This document shows, one piece after another, positions 22,881 through 30,704 of a DNA stretch of 34,475 nt. The DNA lies in contig JBFMFR010000067.1 of NCBI GenBank assembly GCA_040752025.1, positions 1 to 34,475 of the forward strand, read 5' to 3'. The position numbers and the translations under genes are program-made. The notes under the pieces were generated by a model, which saw only the letters and a program-made list of their open reading frames with translations, had not been told where the DNA came from and searched no databases. Source of the DNA: JBFMFR01 sp040752025. Its GTDB lineage: Bacteria; Chloroflexota; Anaerolineae; Anaerolineales; UBA4823. Positions within the stretch are counted from its first letter, which is position 1, and the number at the start of each line of letters is the position of its first letter.

Positions 22881-23165
22881 ATGTCGCTTGGTTTGTTGAC
22901 CCTTCGCATCCACCTGCCGGGGTGCGCCTCGCTCAAAGAGAAGCGCAGCCGCTTGAAGCCGCTGCTGGCGCGGCTGCACCGGGAGTTCAACGTTTCGGTA
23001 GCAGAGGTGGATCATCAAGACGTCTGGCAGGATGCCGCCATTGCCTGCGCGCTGGTGAGCAGCGACTCTGCCCACACACAGCGCGCTCTGCAAGGCGTGG
23101 TGGAATGGATCGAGAACTCCTGGCCGGACGTGCTCGTGGTGAGCGAGCAGATCGAACTCTCATAA
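22881..23165 (+). CDS. DUF503 family protein
   Basis: 94 aa. LGLLTLRIHLPGCASLKEKR, then LARLHREFNVSVAEVDHQDVWQDA and a final VLVVSEQIEL are the full DUF503 pattern. It is a small cytosolic alpha/beta protein, often found near ribosome-maturation genes such as rbfA; its biochemical role is unknown. Start at 22881, with GGAG 8 nt upstream; an in-frame ATG at 22857 would add MKRSLETC and sits directly on the -10 box, so is less likely. It is 25 bp before the SDR gene on the same strand and is probably cotranscribed with it and yjjX. Confidence 0.9.
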   Translation: MSLGLLTLRIHLPGCASLKEKRSRLKPLLARLHREFNVSVAEVDHQDVWQDAAIACALVSSDSAHTQRALQGVVEWIENSWPDVLVVSEQIELS

Positions 23166-23190
23166 TTCCCTGGATTTTATGGAGGCTTGA

Positions 23191-23982
23191 ATGGATTTGC
23201 ATTTGAAAGACAAACGCGCCCTGGTGACGGGCGCCGGCCGCGGCCTGGGTTACGCCACGGCGTTGGGCCTGGCCCAGGAAGGCGTTCAGATTGCCCTGAA
23301 CGGGCGGGATGTGGCCCGCCTGGAGGAGGCAGCCGGGAAGCTGGGGCAGCAAACCGGCGTGCAGGTGGCAGCCTTGCCCGGCGATGTCACCGACCCGGCT
23401 GCGCCCGAAGCGCTGGTGGCGCAAACCGTGCAGGCGCTGGGCGGCCTGGACCTGCTGGTCACCAACGCCGGCGGCCCCCCGCCGGGCAAATTCGAAACCT
23501 TCGACGATGCCACCTGGTATAAAGCCATTGAGCTGTCGCTGATGAGCCACGTGCGCCTGATCCGGGCGGCGCTGCCGCACCTGCGCCGTTCGCCGGCCGC
23601 CAGCGTATTGACGATCACTTCCTATTCGGTCAAGCAGCCCGTCCCGAACCTGATCCTGTCCAACAGCGTGCGCGCCGCCACGGTCGGCCTGACCAAGAGC
23701 CTGGCGCTGGAGCTGGGTGCGGAAGGCATCCGCTTCAACTCGATCCTGCCCGCCTGGACCGAGACCGAGCGCGTTTACGAGCTGATGAACGCACGGGCCC
23801 GCGCCAACAACAGCTCGGTCGAAGAGGAGATCGCCCGGCAGGCCAAGGACAGCCCGCTGGGGCGCATGGGCAGCCCGGCCGAGTTTGCCAACGCGGCGGT
23901 ATTCTTGCTCTCGCCGGCGGCTTCTTATCTCACCGGCGTGATGCTCAGCGTGGACGGCGGCATGTACAAGGGCATCCTGTGA
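23191..23982 (+). CDS. SDR-family protein, beta-ketoacyl reductase-like, catalytic Tyr/Lys not conserved
   Basis: 263 aa. The cofactor site is normal: LVTGAGRGLGYATA near residue 11 and VTNAGGPPPGKF in the middle. Where the active site should read Y-x3-K (as in YSASKAAL), the sequence reads SNSVRAATVGLTKSLALEL, so Tyr is replaced by Ser and Lys by Arg. A divergent SDR subgroup with this LSNSxRAA pattern is known and described as lacking the normal catalytic tetrad. The C-terminus (ASYLTGVMLSVDGG) is standard. GGAGG lies 5 nt before the ATG. Its stop overlaps the yjjX start, implying coupling. Reductase activity should not be assumed. Confidence 0.87.
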   Translation: MDLHLKDKRALVTGAGRGLGYATALGLAQEGVQIALNGRDVARLEEAAGKLGQQTGVQVAALPGDVTDPAAPEALVAQTVQALGGLDLLVTNAGGPPPGKFETFDDATWYKAIELSLMSHVRLIRAALPHLRRSPAASVLTITSYSVKQPVPNLILSNSVRAATVGLTKSLALELGAEGIRFNSILPAWTETERVYELMNARARANNSSVEEEIARQAKDSPLGRMGSPAEFANAAVFLLSPAASYLTGVMLSVDGGMYKGIL

Positions 23983-24545
23983 TGGCTGAGAGCGCCATCC
24001 CCGCTGCCCAGGTGGTCGTGGTCGCCTCCACCAACCCGGTCAAGGTCCAGGCCGTGCGCCGGGGCTTCGAGCGCATGTTCCCCGGCGCGACCTTCGAATT
24101 CCACACCCTGTCCGTGCCTTCGGGCGTGCGCGACCAGCCCGCCTCGGACCGGGAAGCCCTGCAGGGGGCGCGCAACCGCGCCGCCGGGGCCGCTGCGCAA
24201 AGCCCGGCGGCCGCTTATTGGGTGGGGGTGGAAGGCGGTGTGGAGGAGCAGGATGGCGAGATGGCGGCTTTCGCCTGGATCGTTATCCAGGCGGATGGCC
24301 TGTGCGGCAAGGGCCGGACGGGCACTTTTTACCTGCCGTGGCGCGTGGCTGGCCTGGTGCGCCAGGGCGTCGAGCTGGGCGAGGCGGACGATATCGTCTT
24401 CGGGCGCTCGAACTCCAAGCAGGAGAACGGCGCGGTGGGCCTGCTGACGGGGGATGTGCTCAATCGCGCCCAACTATATGAGCAGGCGGTGATCCTGGCT
24501 CTGATGCCGTTCAAGAACCCGGAGCTGTACAGCGAAGCGGCCTGA
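23982..24545 (+). CDS. yjjX: Inosine/xanthosine triphosphatase, YjjX family
   Basis: 187 aa. VVVASTNPVKVQAVRRGF at the N-terminus, YWVGVEGGVEE in the centre and FGRSNSKQENGAVGLLTGDV followed by ALMPFKNPELY at the end are the YjjX/DUF84 hallmarks. These enzymes hydrolyse ITP and XTP to keep deaminated purines out of nucleic acid. The ATG at 23982 overlaps the SDR stop as TGATG; a GTG at 23979 is the only other close start. It is the last gene of the DUF503-SDR-yjjX run. Confidence 0.9.
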   Translation: MAESAIPAAQVVVVASTNPVKVQAVRRGFERMFPGATFEFHTLSVPSGVRDQPASDREALQGARNRAAGAAAQSPAAAYWVGVEGGVEEQDGEMAAFAWIVIQADGLCGKGRTGTFYLPWRVAGLVRQGVELGEADDIVFGRSNSKQENGAVGLLTGDVLNRAQLYEQAVILALMPFKNPELYSEAA

Positions 24546-24584
24546 CTTCCCAAGGGCATTCTACGCTCGCCAACGCACCTTACC

Positions 24585-25490
24585 ATGCCTCACTCGTTTT
24601 CTAACGCACTGTTCTTACGAGCGCTGATGGATAACATCGCTGACAGCATTTATTTTAAAGACCGGGAGTGCCGTTTGTTAAGAGTCAGTCGCAAAATGGC
24701 TGAGGATTTGGGCTTTTCCAATCCTGAAGAACTGGTTGGAAAGACAGATTCCGACCTGTTTGGAGAAGAATTTGGCCAGAAAACCGCTGCCCATGACCAG
24801 TGGGTGATGGAAACCGGAGAGCCGATCATCGGCCTGATCGAAAGCCGCCGCCTTCCAGATGGCGAGCTCAATTGGACCTCGACCACCAAGCTGCCCGTGC
24901 GGGACCAGCAAGGCGAAGTGATTGGATTGCTTGGCATCACCCGCGAGGTGAACGAACTCATCCAGAATTCGATGGAGATGCAATACCTGGCGACCCACGA
25001 TCCGCTGACGCGTTTGCCCAACCGCTTCCTGGTATACGATCGCTTGCAGCAGATGATGGCCCACGCCAGCCGCTACGACATGACCTTCGCAGTTCTGTTC
25101 GTCGACCTGGATGGTTTCAAGCGGATCAACGATACTTATGGCCATGATTGCGGCGACCTGCTGCTCAAGCAGATCGGCGAACGTATGCTGCGGGGCGTGC
25201 GCGATACCGACACGGTTGCTCGCCTGGGCGGTGATGAATTTCTGATCATCTTAGATGCCGTGGATCACTTCCAGGTTGCTGAAATGATCGCCGGCAAAGT
25301 GTTGGATGAATTGGATCAGCCTTTCAGCGTGTGCGGGCAAGAAACCTGCATTTCAATCAGTATTGGCATCAGCCTGTATCCGCAGCATGGCCGCGATATC
25401 GAGACTTTGATCCGGGCCGCCGACCAGGCGATGTATGCCGCCAAGCGGCAGGGCAGGCACGTCACAACCTTTACCTCCTTTGAAAAGTAG
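24585..25490 (+). CDS. PAS-GGDEF diguanylate cyclase
   Basis: 301 aa. An N-terminal PAS domain (about 8-125: MDNIADSIYFKDRECRLLRV, SDLFGEEFGQKTAAHDQWV, IGLLGITREV) leads through a short helix into a GGDEF domain starting THDPLTRLPNRFLVYDRLQ. The active site LGGDEF is intact at 214-219. RDTD at 206-209 is the RxxD inhibitory site exactly 5 residues before GGDEF, so the enzyme is likely active and feedback-inhibited by c-di-GMP. No membrane helix or signal peptide is seen, so it is cytosolic and senses an internal cue. No EAL or PilZ gene is in the window. It ends 1 bp before the convergent ABC ATPase gene. Confidence 0.93.
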   Translation: MPHSFSNALFLRALMDNIADSIYFKDRECRLLRVSRKMAEDLGFSNPEELVGKTDSDLFGEEFGQKTAAHDQWVMETGEPIIGLIESRRLPDGELNWTSTTKLPVRDQQGEVIGLLGITREVNELIQNSMEMQYLATHDPLTRLPNRFLVYDRLQQMMAHASRYDMTFAVLFVDLDGFKRINDTYGHDCGDLLLKQIGERMLRGVRDTDTVARLGGDEFLIILDAVDHFQVAEMIAGKVLDELDQPFSVCGQETCISISIGISLYPQHGRDIETLIRAADQAMYAAKRQGRHVTTFTSFEK

Positions 25491-25491
25491 A

Positions 25492-26169
25492 TCAAGAAAT
25501 TTCAAACTGGCCGTCTTTCATATGCAAGATCCGGTCAGCGATGCGGGCCACTTCTGGATTATGGGTGACCTGGATCACGGTTGTGCCTTGCTGGCGGTTG
25601 TGGGCGCGCAGCAAGGCGATGATTTGCTCGCCTGTGTGCGAGTCTAAATTCCCGGTGGGCTCGTCCGCCAGGATCAGGGCGGGCTGCTTGACGATTGCCC
25701 GGGCGATGGCCACCCGCTGGCGCTCGCCGCCGGACAGCTCCGCCGGGTAGTGGCGCATGCGCTGCGCCAGGCCCACCTGCGCCAGGCATTCGGCCGCTTT
25801 CTGGCGAGCGGTGCGCTGCGCTTCTCCCAGGATGCGCAGCGCAATGGCCACGTTGTCCCACACCGTCAGGATCGGGTTCAGGTGAAAAGCCTGGAAGATG
25901 AAGCCGATCTGTTCGGCGCGCAGGCGCGTCAGGGCGCTCTCGCCCAGCCTGGAAATCTCCTTGCCGTCCAGCCACACCTGCCCCTGGCTGGGCAAGTCCA
26001 TGCAGCCCAGGATGTGCAGCAGGCTGGATTTGCCCGACCCGCTTGGGCCGACGATGGAATAATAGGCGCCGCGCTCGAAAGACAGGGTGATGCCACGCAG
26101 CGCTGTTACCCAGGTCTGTCCTAGCCGGTACGTTTTCTGAACTGCTTCAAGGCGAATGTACTCGTCCAT
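25492..26169 (-). CDS. ABC transporter ATP-binding protein (MacB/LolD type)
   Basis: 225 aa. Walker A GPSGSGKS (41-48), signature LSGGERQR (145-152) and Walker B LILADEPTGNLD (165-176) are complete, followed by the switch His in QVTHNPEV. LADEPTGNLD is typical of the LolCDE/MacB/FtsE group that drives mechanotransmission rather than classical import. It pairs with the permease 14 bp upstream, and the operon is probably repressed by the TetR protein encoded next to it. Likely job: export or extraction of a lipid, peptide or drug. Confidence 0.92.
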   Translation of the reverse strand: MDEYIRLEAVQKTYRLGQTWVTALRGITLSFERGAYYSIVGPSGSGKSSLLHILGCMDLPSQGQVWLDGKEISRLGESALTRLRAEQIGFIFQAFHLNPILTVWDNVAIALRILGEAQRTARQKAAECLAQVGLAQRMRHYPAELSGGERQRVAIARAIVKQPALILADEPTGNLDSHTGEQIIALLRAHNRQQGTTVIQVTHNPEVARIADRILHMKDGQFEIS

Positions 26170-26183
26170 TTTCGATACCCTTT

Positions 26184-27335
26184 CTACTCGTAGCGTAATG
26201 CTTCGACTGGCTGGATGCGGTTGATCTGGAAGGTTGGCAGCACGCCCGAAGCCAGGGTCAGCGCCAGCGCCAGGGGCATGTAGGCCAGGATGTGGCCCAG
26301 GTCGAAGATGTTTTCCGGCAAGGCGAAGCGCATCACCAGGCCGGCGATCAGGCCACCCAGCAGGCAGCCAGCGGCGCTCAGCAAGAAGATCTCCCAGAAC
26401 ACCGAGCGCACGATGCTGCTGGCTGGCGCTCCCAGGGCGCGCAATACGCCGAATTCACGCCGGCGTTCTTTGGTTGTGATCAGCATCACGGCGCTGATCA
26501 AGATCGCCGCGCAACCGGTCACCACCAGGCTGATCACGTTGATCATGTTTTCGAAGATTTTGATGCCATCGTTCAGGTTGCGGCGCAGCGTGTTCGGGTC
26601 GATCACCTGTATGGTCGGATACGCCTGCTGGATTAATGCCGTGATCTCCTGTTCTGCGCCGACGCGCTCCTGGGTCAGGATCAGCGCCGACACAAAACCT
26701 TGTTTTTCCAGCAATTTTTGCGCCAGGGGCAGCGGCACGATCACGGCGCTGTTGACCACCTGGTCTGGCGAGCTTTCCAGGATGCCCACCACCGTGAAGG
26801 GCTGTTCCAGGATTTCCACGCTGTCCCCGGCGTGCAAATCGGGGGACAGCAAGGCAGCGGCGGCGCTGCCAGCGATCACCGGCCAGGCTTCCTGGGTTTC
26901 AGTGAGGAACTCGACTCCTTCAAGCGGGCGCACATCGTTGGCGACGCTGCCGGTGAAGCTCTCTTCGCGCCCGGGCTCGATGCCGACGAGCAAGACGGCT
27001 GGCGGCGAGTTGGGGTAGGGCGGAGCCTGCAGGGCGAAGTACAGCACGGCGCTGCTGAGCCGCTCTTGCAAGTGCGCGTGGGTCAGCGACAGGATGCGCC
27101 CGGCGGTCTTGCCGGGCAGGTCGATCCCGCTGGCGGGGTAAGTGCTGCCCGCCAGGCGCGGCTGCACGTGCAGCTTGCCGATGCTGGCCGAGGCGTGCTG
27201 GTGCATGCGCGCTTTCTGCACGTTGACGATCCCGGTGATGGTGACGATCAGGGTGATCATTACGGTCACGCCGATCAGGGTCAGCAGGCTGCGCCCCGGC
27301 CTTTTGAGGATGTTTTTCCAGGCATAATCGAACAT
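26184..27335 (-). CDS. ABC transporter permease, FtsX/MacB-like
   Basis: 383 aa. It opens with DYAWKNILKRPGRSLLTLIG and one helix (about 15-37), then a large extracytoplasmic MacB-type periplasmic core (about 45-240), then three C-terminal helices within the FtsX domain (RREFGVLRALGAPASSIVRS is the coupling-helix region) and ends RIQPVEALRYE, the usual tail. AGGAG lies 6 nt before the ATG. It is the first gene of the two-gene ABC operon; a palindrome directly upstream of its -10 box is the likely TetR site. One permease chain is encoded, so it would homodimerise. Confidence 0.92.
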   Translation of the reverse strand: MFDYAWKNILKRPGRSLLTLIGVTVMITLIVTITGIVNVQKARMHQHASASIGKLHVQPRLAGSTYPASGIDLPGKTAGRILSLTHAHLQERLSSAVLYFALQAPPYPNSPPAVLLVGIEPGREESFTGSVANDVRPLEGVEFLTETQEAWPVIAGSAAAALLSPDLHAGDSVEILEQPFTVVGILESSPDQVVNSAVIVPLPLAQKLLEKQGFVSALILTQERVGAEQEITALIQQAYPTIQVIDPNTLRRNLNDGIKIFENMINVISLVVTGCAAILISAVMLITTKERRREFGVLRALGAPASSIVRSVFWEIFLLSAAGCLLGGLIAGLVMRFALPENIFDLGHILAYMPLALALTLASGVLPTFQINRIQPVEALRYE

Positions 27336-27348
27336 ATTTATCTCCTAT

Positions 27349-27378
27349 ATTATAGAAACGATTACCGTATATCGTTTC
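27349..27378 (-). promoter_or_regulatory. -10 box and palindromic TetR operator of the ABC operon
   Basis: The minus-strand TATAAT (27354-27349) directly abuts a palindrome whose arms GAAACGAT (27355-27362) and ATCGTTTC (27371-27378) are perfect complements, separated by 8 nt. The palindrome fills the -10/-35 spacer and replaces any recognisable -35, so a bound repressor would block polymerase. The TetR gene is immediately upstream, making its product the obvious binder. Confidence 0.7.
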
Positions 27379-27385
27379 CGGGTCG

Positions 27386-27424
27386 CAAAATAATCGCCTT
27401 CTCGACCCCCTGTTAGAGAAGGCG
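27386..27424 (-). terminator. Intrinsic terminator of the tetR gene
   Basis: A 9-bp perfect stem (27395-27403 with 27416-27424) with a 12-nt loop, followed on the minus strand by ATTATTTTG. It lies just after the tetR stop codon and before the ABC operon promoter, so the regulator and transporter are separate transcripts. Confidence 0.7.
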
Positions 27425-27428
27425 GCAT

Positions 27429-27971
27429 CTACTTCAACAACTTGAGCACGGCTTCGATGACGTTCTGGCTGACCTCCCGCTCCGGGTCGGCGCTGACGAC
27501 ATCCATGCTTTCGGAGATCACGCCTTCGATGAAGCGCAGCATCAGATCGGGTGGAGCGGGAGCGAACTCGCCGGCTACCATGCCCTGCTCGATCAATTCT
27601 TTGACCAGGCCGGCGTAGGCGTCCTTGAAAGCCAGCCGCGCGATCTGGTATTTGTACTTGAACTCGAAAGCATCGTTGCCTTCTTTCAGCCACTGGCGCG
27701 TTTGAGCGAAGATTTGCTCGATGAGAGCCGAGATCTTGGCGGCGTAGCCAGGCTGGCTGGCGAGGTCTGCTTGCATGCGATTGCGGAATTGCAGCGCCAC
27801 CTGGTAAACCACGTAATACCACACTTCTTCTTTGGTGTTGAAATGCGCATAGATGGTCTTCTTGCTGATCTGCAAATCGCGGGCGACATCGTCTACCGAA
27901 GTTTTTTTGTACCCGAAGTGCAGGAAACGCTTCTTGAAGGCTTCTGCAATCTCATCTCGCCTGGCGTCCAT
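27429..27971 (-). CDS. TetR-family transcriptional regulator
   Basis: 180 aa. The N-terminal helix-turn-helix reads FGYKKTSVDDVARDLQISKK then TIYAHFNTKEEVW, a textbook TetR DNA-binding domain at about 8-55. The all-helical C-terminal ligand domain is unlike any I can name. It is encoded directly upstream of, and on the same strand as, the ABC exporter, but has its own near-consensus promoter and terminator. The expected mode is repression of the exporter until an exported substrate binds. Confidence 0.93.
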   Translation of the reverse strand: MDARRDEIAEAFKKRFLHFGYKKTSVDDVARDLQISKKTIYAHFNTKEEVWYYVVYQVALQFRNRMQADLASQPGYAAKISALIEQIFAQTRQWLKEGNDAFEFKYKYQIARLAFKDAYAGLVKELIEQGMVAGEFAPAPPDLMLRFIEGVISESMDVVSADPEREVSQNVIEAVLKLLK

Positions 27972-28012
27972 ATCTGCTCAACTCCATTGGAAACTGAAAA
28001 CGAATATAGTTT

Positions 28013-28040
28013 ATTATAGCCAGAAAGGTTGATTTGTCAA
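28013..28040 (-). promoter_or_regulatory. Consensus sigma70 promoter of tetR
   Basis: On the minus strand: TTGACA (28040-28035), 16-nt spacer, TATAAT (28018-28013). Both hexamers are perfect. A weak inverted repeat (AAAC and GTTT arms) lies just downstream around 27998-28012 and could be an autoregulatory site, but it matches the palindrome at 27355 poorly. Confidence 0.75.
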
Positions 28041-28060
28041 GGGGCAATCGGGTTTATAAT
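28034..28060 (+). promoter_or_regulatory. Possible divergent promoter toward the GNAT gene
   Basis: TTGTCA (28034-28039), 15-nt spacer, perfect TATAAT (28055-28060). Its -35 lies on the same bases as the tetR -35 on the other strand. The spacer is short, so this is weaker. The remaining leader to 28168 holds nothing else I can recognise. Confidence 0.4.
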
Positions 28061-28167
28061 GGCGACTTCAATGATGGCATCGCTTCGGTGGATGAAAGTG
28101 ATGAGGGTTGTCTTCTCTTGGCTTGATCGAACTCACTGTAAACCGGAGCATACAAGGAGTAAACCCA

Positions 28168-28743
28168 ATGCCTGAACAAGAGCGGCCCCGCAGCACGATG
28201 GATGTCCTGGTCGAATCGGAGCGACTGCTGATCCGGCGCGCCGAATTAGAGGACAGCCGCAGCCTCGAGCGGGTGTTCTGCGAGGCGGAGATGATGCGCT
28301 ACCTGGGGGGCGCCTGGGACGCCGATAAAGTGGCAGACGCCACCCAGGAATGGCGCGATGATTGGGGCGTGGAACACCGCTGGTATGGGGTGCTCTTGCG
28401 CAAAGACACGTGGGAAATTATCGGCACTGCCGGGGTGACTGAGAACACCATTCCCGATGAGGCGGGGCTAGAGCTTTCCTGGTTTGTGCTGCCCGAGCAC
28501 CAGCGGCAGGGTTTTGCCACTGAAATTACTGTCGAACTCTTGCGCTTTGCTTTCGAGGCCCTGAGAGCGGAGCGGGTGGTCGCAGAGACGCACCCGGAAA
28601 ACCCGGCGTCCAGGCGAGTGCTCGAAAAGCTGCGCTTCAAATGCCTGGGCGAACAGCACCACAGCTACGATTACCTGCCGGGCTTCGAGACGCAGGTGCT
28701 GTGGGAACTGAGGCGAGGAAGCTGGCGGGCTAATGCGTCTTGA
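28168..28743 (+). CDS. GNAT-family N-acetyltransferase (RimJ/RimL type)
   Basis: 191 aa. The core starts at VESERLLIRRAELEDSRSLE. The acetyl-CoA site is ELSWFVLPEHQRQGFATEI (the QRQGFA pyrophosphate-binding loop), followed by RVVAETHPENPASRRVLEKL, the signature of RimJ/RimL-like enzymes. The target is unknown. Start at 28168, with AAGGAG 8 nt upstream; the frame is open 60 nt further without a good site. Its stop codon directly abuts the stop of the convergent MBL gene (28743 and 28744). It shares only the fold with the GNAT at 2715. Confidence 0.9.
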   Translation: MPEQERPRSTMDVLVESERLLIRRAELEDSRSLERVFCEAEMMRYLGGAWDADKVADATQEWRDDWGVEHRWYGVLLRKDTWEIIGTAGVTENTIPDEAGLELSWFVLPEHQRQGFATEITVELLRFAFEALRAERVVAETHPENPASRRVLEKLRFKCLGEQHHSYDYLPGFETQVLWELRRGSWRANAS

Positions 28744-29586
28744 TTAGAACACGTCCAAATCGTTCCCGAGCGTTACTGGCCCCGGGCAGATCGCCCGGAT
28801 TTCGTCCACCAGGCGCTCTTCGGGCTCGCCGAAGGGCAGCAGGTGGTGGAGCACCAGCAAGCCGGGTTGGGCCTGGAGCGCCACCTGGGCCAGCTCGGTG
28901 GTAGAGGTGTGCATGCTGGCGTGGTAGCGCTGCCAGTCGGGCGAGCGCCGCTGGAAGCCCGCCGCTGAATAGACCTCGTGCACCAACACGTCCGCCCCGG
29001 CGTAGTTTTCCACCATGCCAGGGTAGGGGGCGGTGTCGCCGGAGATGACGATGGTGCGCTGCGGCGTGCTGAAACGGAAACCAAAAGCTGGCCAATCGCC
29101 ATGCCGGGCGGCGAAAGCCTGCACGCGCAGGTGGGCGTCCTGGTACACCAGGCCGGGCTCGATCTCGGTGACCTGCACCTGGCAGCCTCCGGCATTGGCT
29201 GGTTCCAGGCCATCCAGGCGCTGGCGGATATCGGCCTGGTAGGCTGACAGCAAATGCTCCGTCATGGCTTGCAGTCCCGGGGGGCCGAAGGCCTGCAGGG
29301 GCCGCTGGCGCTCCAGCACCCAGGGTGTGAGCATCAGGTCGGGGTAACCGGCGGTGTGGTCGGAATGCAAGTGTGTAAAGAAAACACGCTCCAGGTTCCT
29401 GGCTTGCAGCGCAGGGAGGCCGTTCCGGCTGGCCTGCACCGCCCGCCGCACCACTCCCGGCCCGCAGTCCACCAGGTAGGAACGCCCGGCGATCACGATG
29501 GCCAGCGCCGGCCCGCTGCGTTCTGGCTCAGCGTTGGGCGTGCCCGTGCCCAGCAGCACGACTTGCATGGAATCTGAGGAGCGCAT
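28744..29586 (-). CDS. MBL-fold metallohydrolase (RNase Z / arylsulfatase-like)
   Basis: 280 aa, metallo-beta-lactamase fold. VVLLGTGTPNAEPERSGPAL at the start and FFTHLHSDHTAGYPDL with HxHxDH at residues 72-77 are the ElaC/RNase Z-like form. SGDTAPYPGMVENYAGADVL supplies the bridging Asp and LVLHHLLPF the last His. The RNase Z exosite arm is not evident, so a phosphodiesterase or lactonase-type role is as likely as tRNA processing. It is the last gene of a five-gene operon, starting 3 bp after the reductase stop; an internal ATG at 29568 (MQVVLLG) is a possible start. Confidence 0.88.
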   Translation of the reverse strand: MRSSDSMQVVLLGTGTPNAEPERSGPALAIVIAGRSYLVDCGPGVVRRAVQASRNGLPALQARNLERVFFTHLHSDHTAGYPDLMLTPWVLERQRPLQAFGPPGLQAMTEHLLSAYQADIRQRLDGLEPANAGGCQVQVTEIEPGLVYQDAHLRVQAFAARHGDWPAFGFRFSTPQRTIVISGDTAPYPGMVENYAGADVLVHEVYSAAGFQRRSPDWQRYHASMHTSTTELAQVALQAQPGLLVLHHLLPFGEPEERLVDEIRAICPGPVTLGNDLDVF

Positions 29587-29589
29587 CCT

Positions 29590-30699
29590 TTACATGCGTG
29601 TAGCTTTGTTCTTCTGCCGCCGTTTGAACACCAGGTATCCCGCCAGGCAAAGACCGCTCAGCACGCCGCCTGCCAGCATCAAGATCGGGCCGATGCCACG
29701 CCAATCCAGCGGGATTTCGGCGCTGCCATCCGGCAGGCGCGGCGTGCCCGGGTCGAAATAGGGATAGAGCCGGTCGATGGCGGGCGTGGGGATAGCGTTG
29801 CTGCGCGCCAGGGCGATGAACTCATCCGCCAGGTGCTGCAGCTCGTCCGGCGCGGCCAGGGCATGGCCCACGATGGCCACTTTGGACTGCGGGCGCACCA
29901 GCAGGGCTTGCAGCATCTTGACCAGCACCGGCTCTGGCAGGCGCTCCAGCCTGCGCATGCTGGCTGGCAGCAGGGGGATGCCCAGGGCGTGCAGCACGCC
30001 GAAGCCCTCGCGGATGGCGCGCACCGCCAGCACCAGGGCGTCACGCGTGCGCGCCATGCGCAGGTTGTCGGTGTCACAGGCGTACAGGGCCGGCACCAGG
30101 GAGGGCATCAGCAGGGCGGCGTGCGTCTTGAGCCAGGCGTCCATGTCGGTCATGATCTCGGCAGAGTATCCCGGCATGCTGCCCAGGATCTCTGCCACCC
30201 ACTGCGTGCGCCCGGTGATGGCGCCATCCACCTCACCGAAGGGGATCGGGATGACTCGCTCGGCGCTGCCGCCCAGGTAGCGCATGGCGTAGCCCTCGCG
30301 CATGCCGCCGGAGCTGGGAAAGCCGCACAGCACGCGTTCCTTTCCCAGGGCGGCGACCAGCTCGCCCGGCCCGGCGGCGTTGTTCATCAAGAACAGCACG
30401 TTGGGGGTGTGCGGGTTGGCCGCCAGAGTGGGCAGTATCTCCAGGGCTTTGTTCTTGCGCATGATCACCAGCACCAGGTCGTAGGCGTCCTGCGGATCGA
30501 GGCGCTCCACCAGTTGCACCTGGGTGACGGTTTGTTCCTCGTTCTCAGCGTTGATCAGCACCAGCCCGTGCTGGCGCAGTTGCTCCAGGCGCTGGCCGCG
30601 CGCTAATAAAGTGACCTCATGCCCGGCGGCTTGCAGGCGGGCGGCGAACAGGCTGCCCAGCGGCCCGGCCCCATACACAAGCAACTTGGCTTTGTCCAT
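29590..30699 (-). CDS. Ketopantoate reductase (PanE/ApbA)-like protein with C-terminal membrane anchor
   Basis: 369 aa. The N-terminal NADP-binding motif LVYGAGPLGSLFAARLQAAG and the LMNNAAGPGELVAALG and VLCGFPSSGGMREG segments mark the PanE/ApbA family. The C-terminal domain is divergent: AWLKTHAALLMPSLVPALYA sits where the catalytic Lys helix should be. Unusually, residues about 336-358 form a hydrophobic helix followed by KRRQKNK, predicting a tail anchor; normal PanE is soluble and about 300 aa. A GGAG box overlaps the end of the upstream thioesterase gene, 5 bp away. Pantothenate synthesis is possible but not certain given the operon partners. Confidence 0.82.
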   Translation of the reverse strand: MDKAKLLVYGAGPLGSLFAARLQAAGHEVTLLARGQRLEQLRQHGLVLINAENEEQTVTQVQLVERLDPQDAYDLVLVIMRKNKALEILPTLAANPHTPNVLFLMNNAAGPGELVAALGKERVLCGFPSSGGMREGYAMRYLGGSAERVIPIPFGEVDGAITGRTQWVAEILGSMPGYSAEIMTDMDAWLKTHAALLMPSLVPALYACDTDNLRMARTRDALVLAVRAIREGFGVLHALGIPLLPASMRRLERLPEPVLVKMLQALLVRPQSKVAIVGHALAAPDELQHLADEFIALARSNAIPTPAIDRLYPYFDPGTPRLPDGSAEIPLDWRGIGPILMLAGGVLSGLCLAGYLVFKRRQKNKATRM

Positions 30700-30704
30700 A
30701 GGTT

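Noticed and set aside
8037..28095. A shared 12-mer (TTCGGTGGATGA) in the intergenic regions at 8037-8048 and 28084-28095
   Set aside because: Matches of this length are expected by chance many times in a window of this size, and there is no symmetry or link between the genes.
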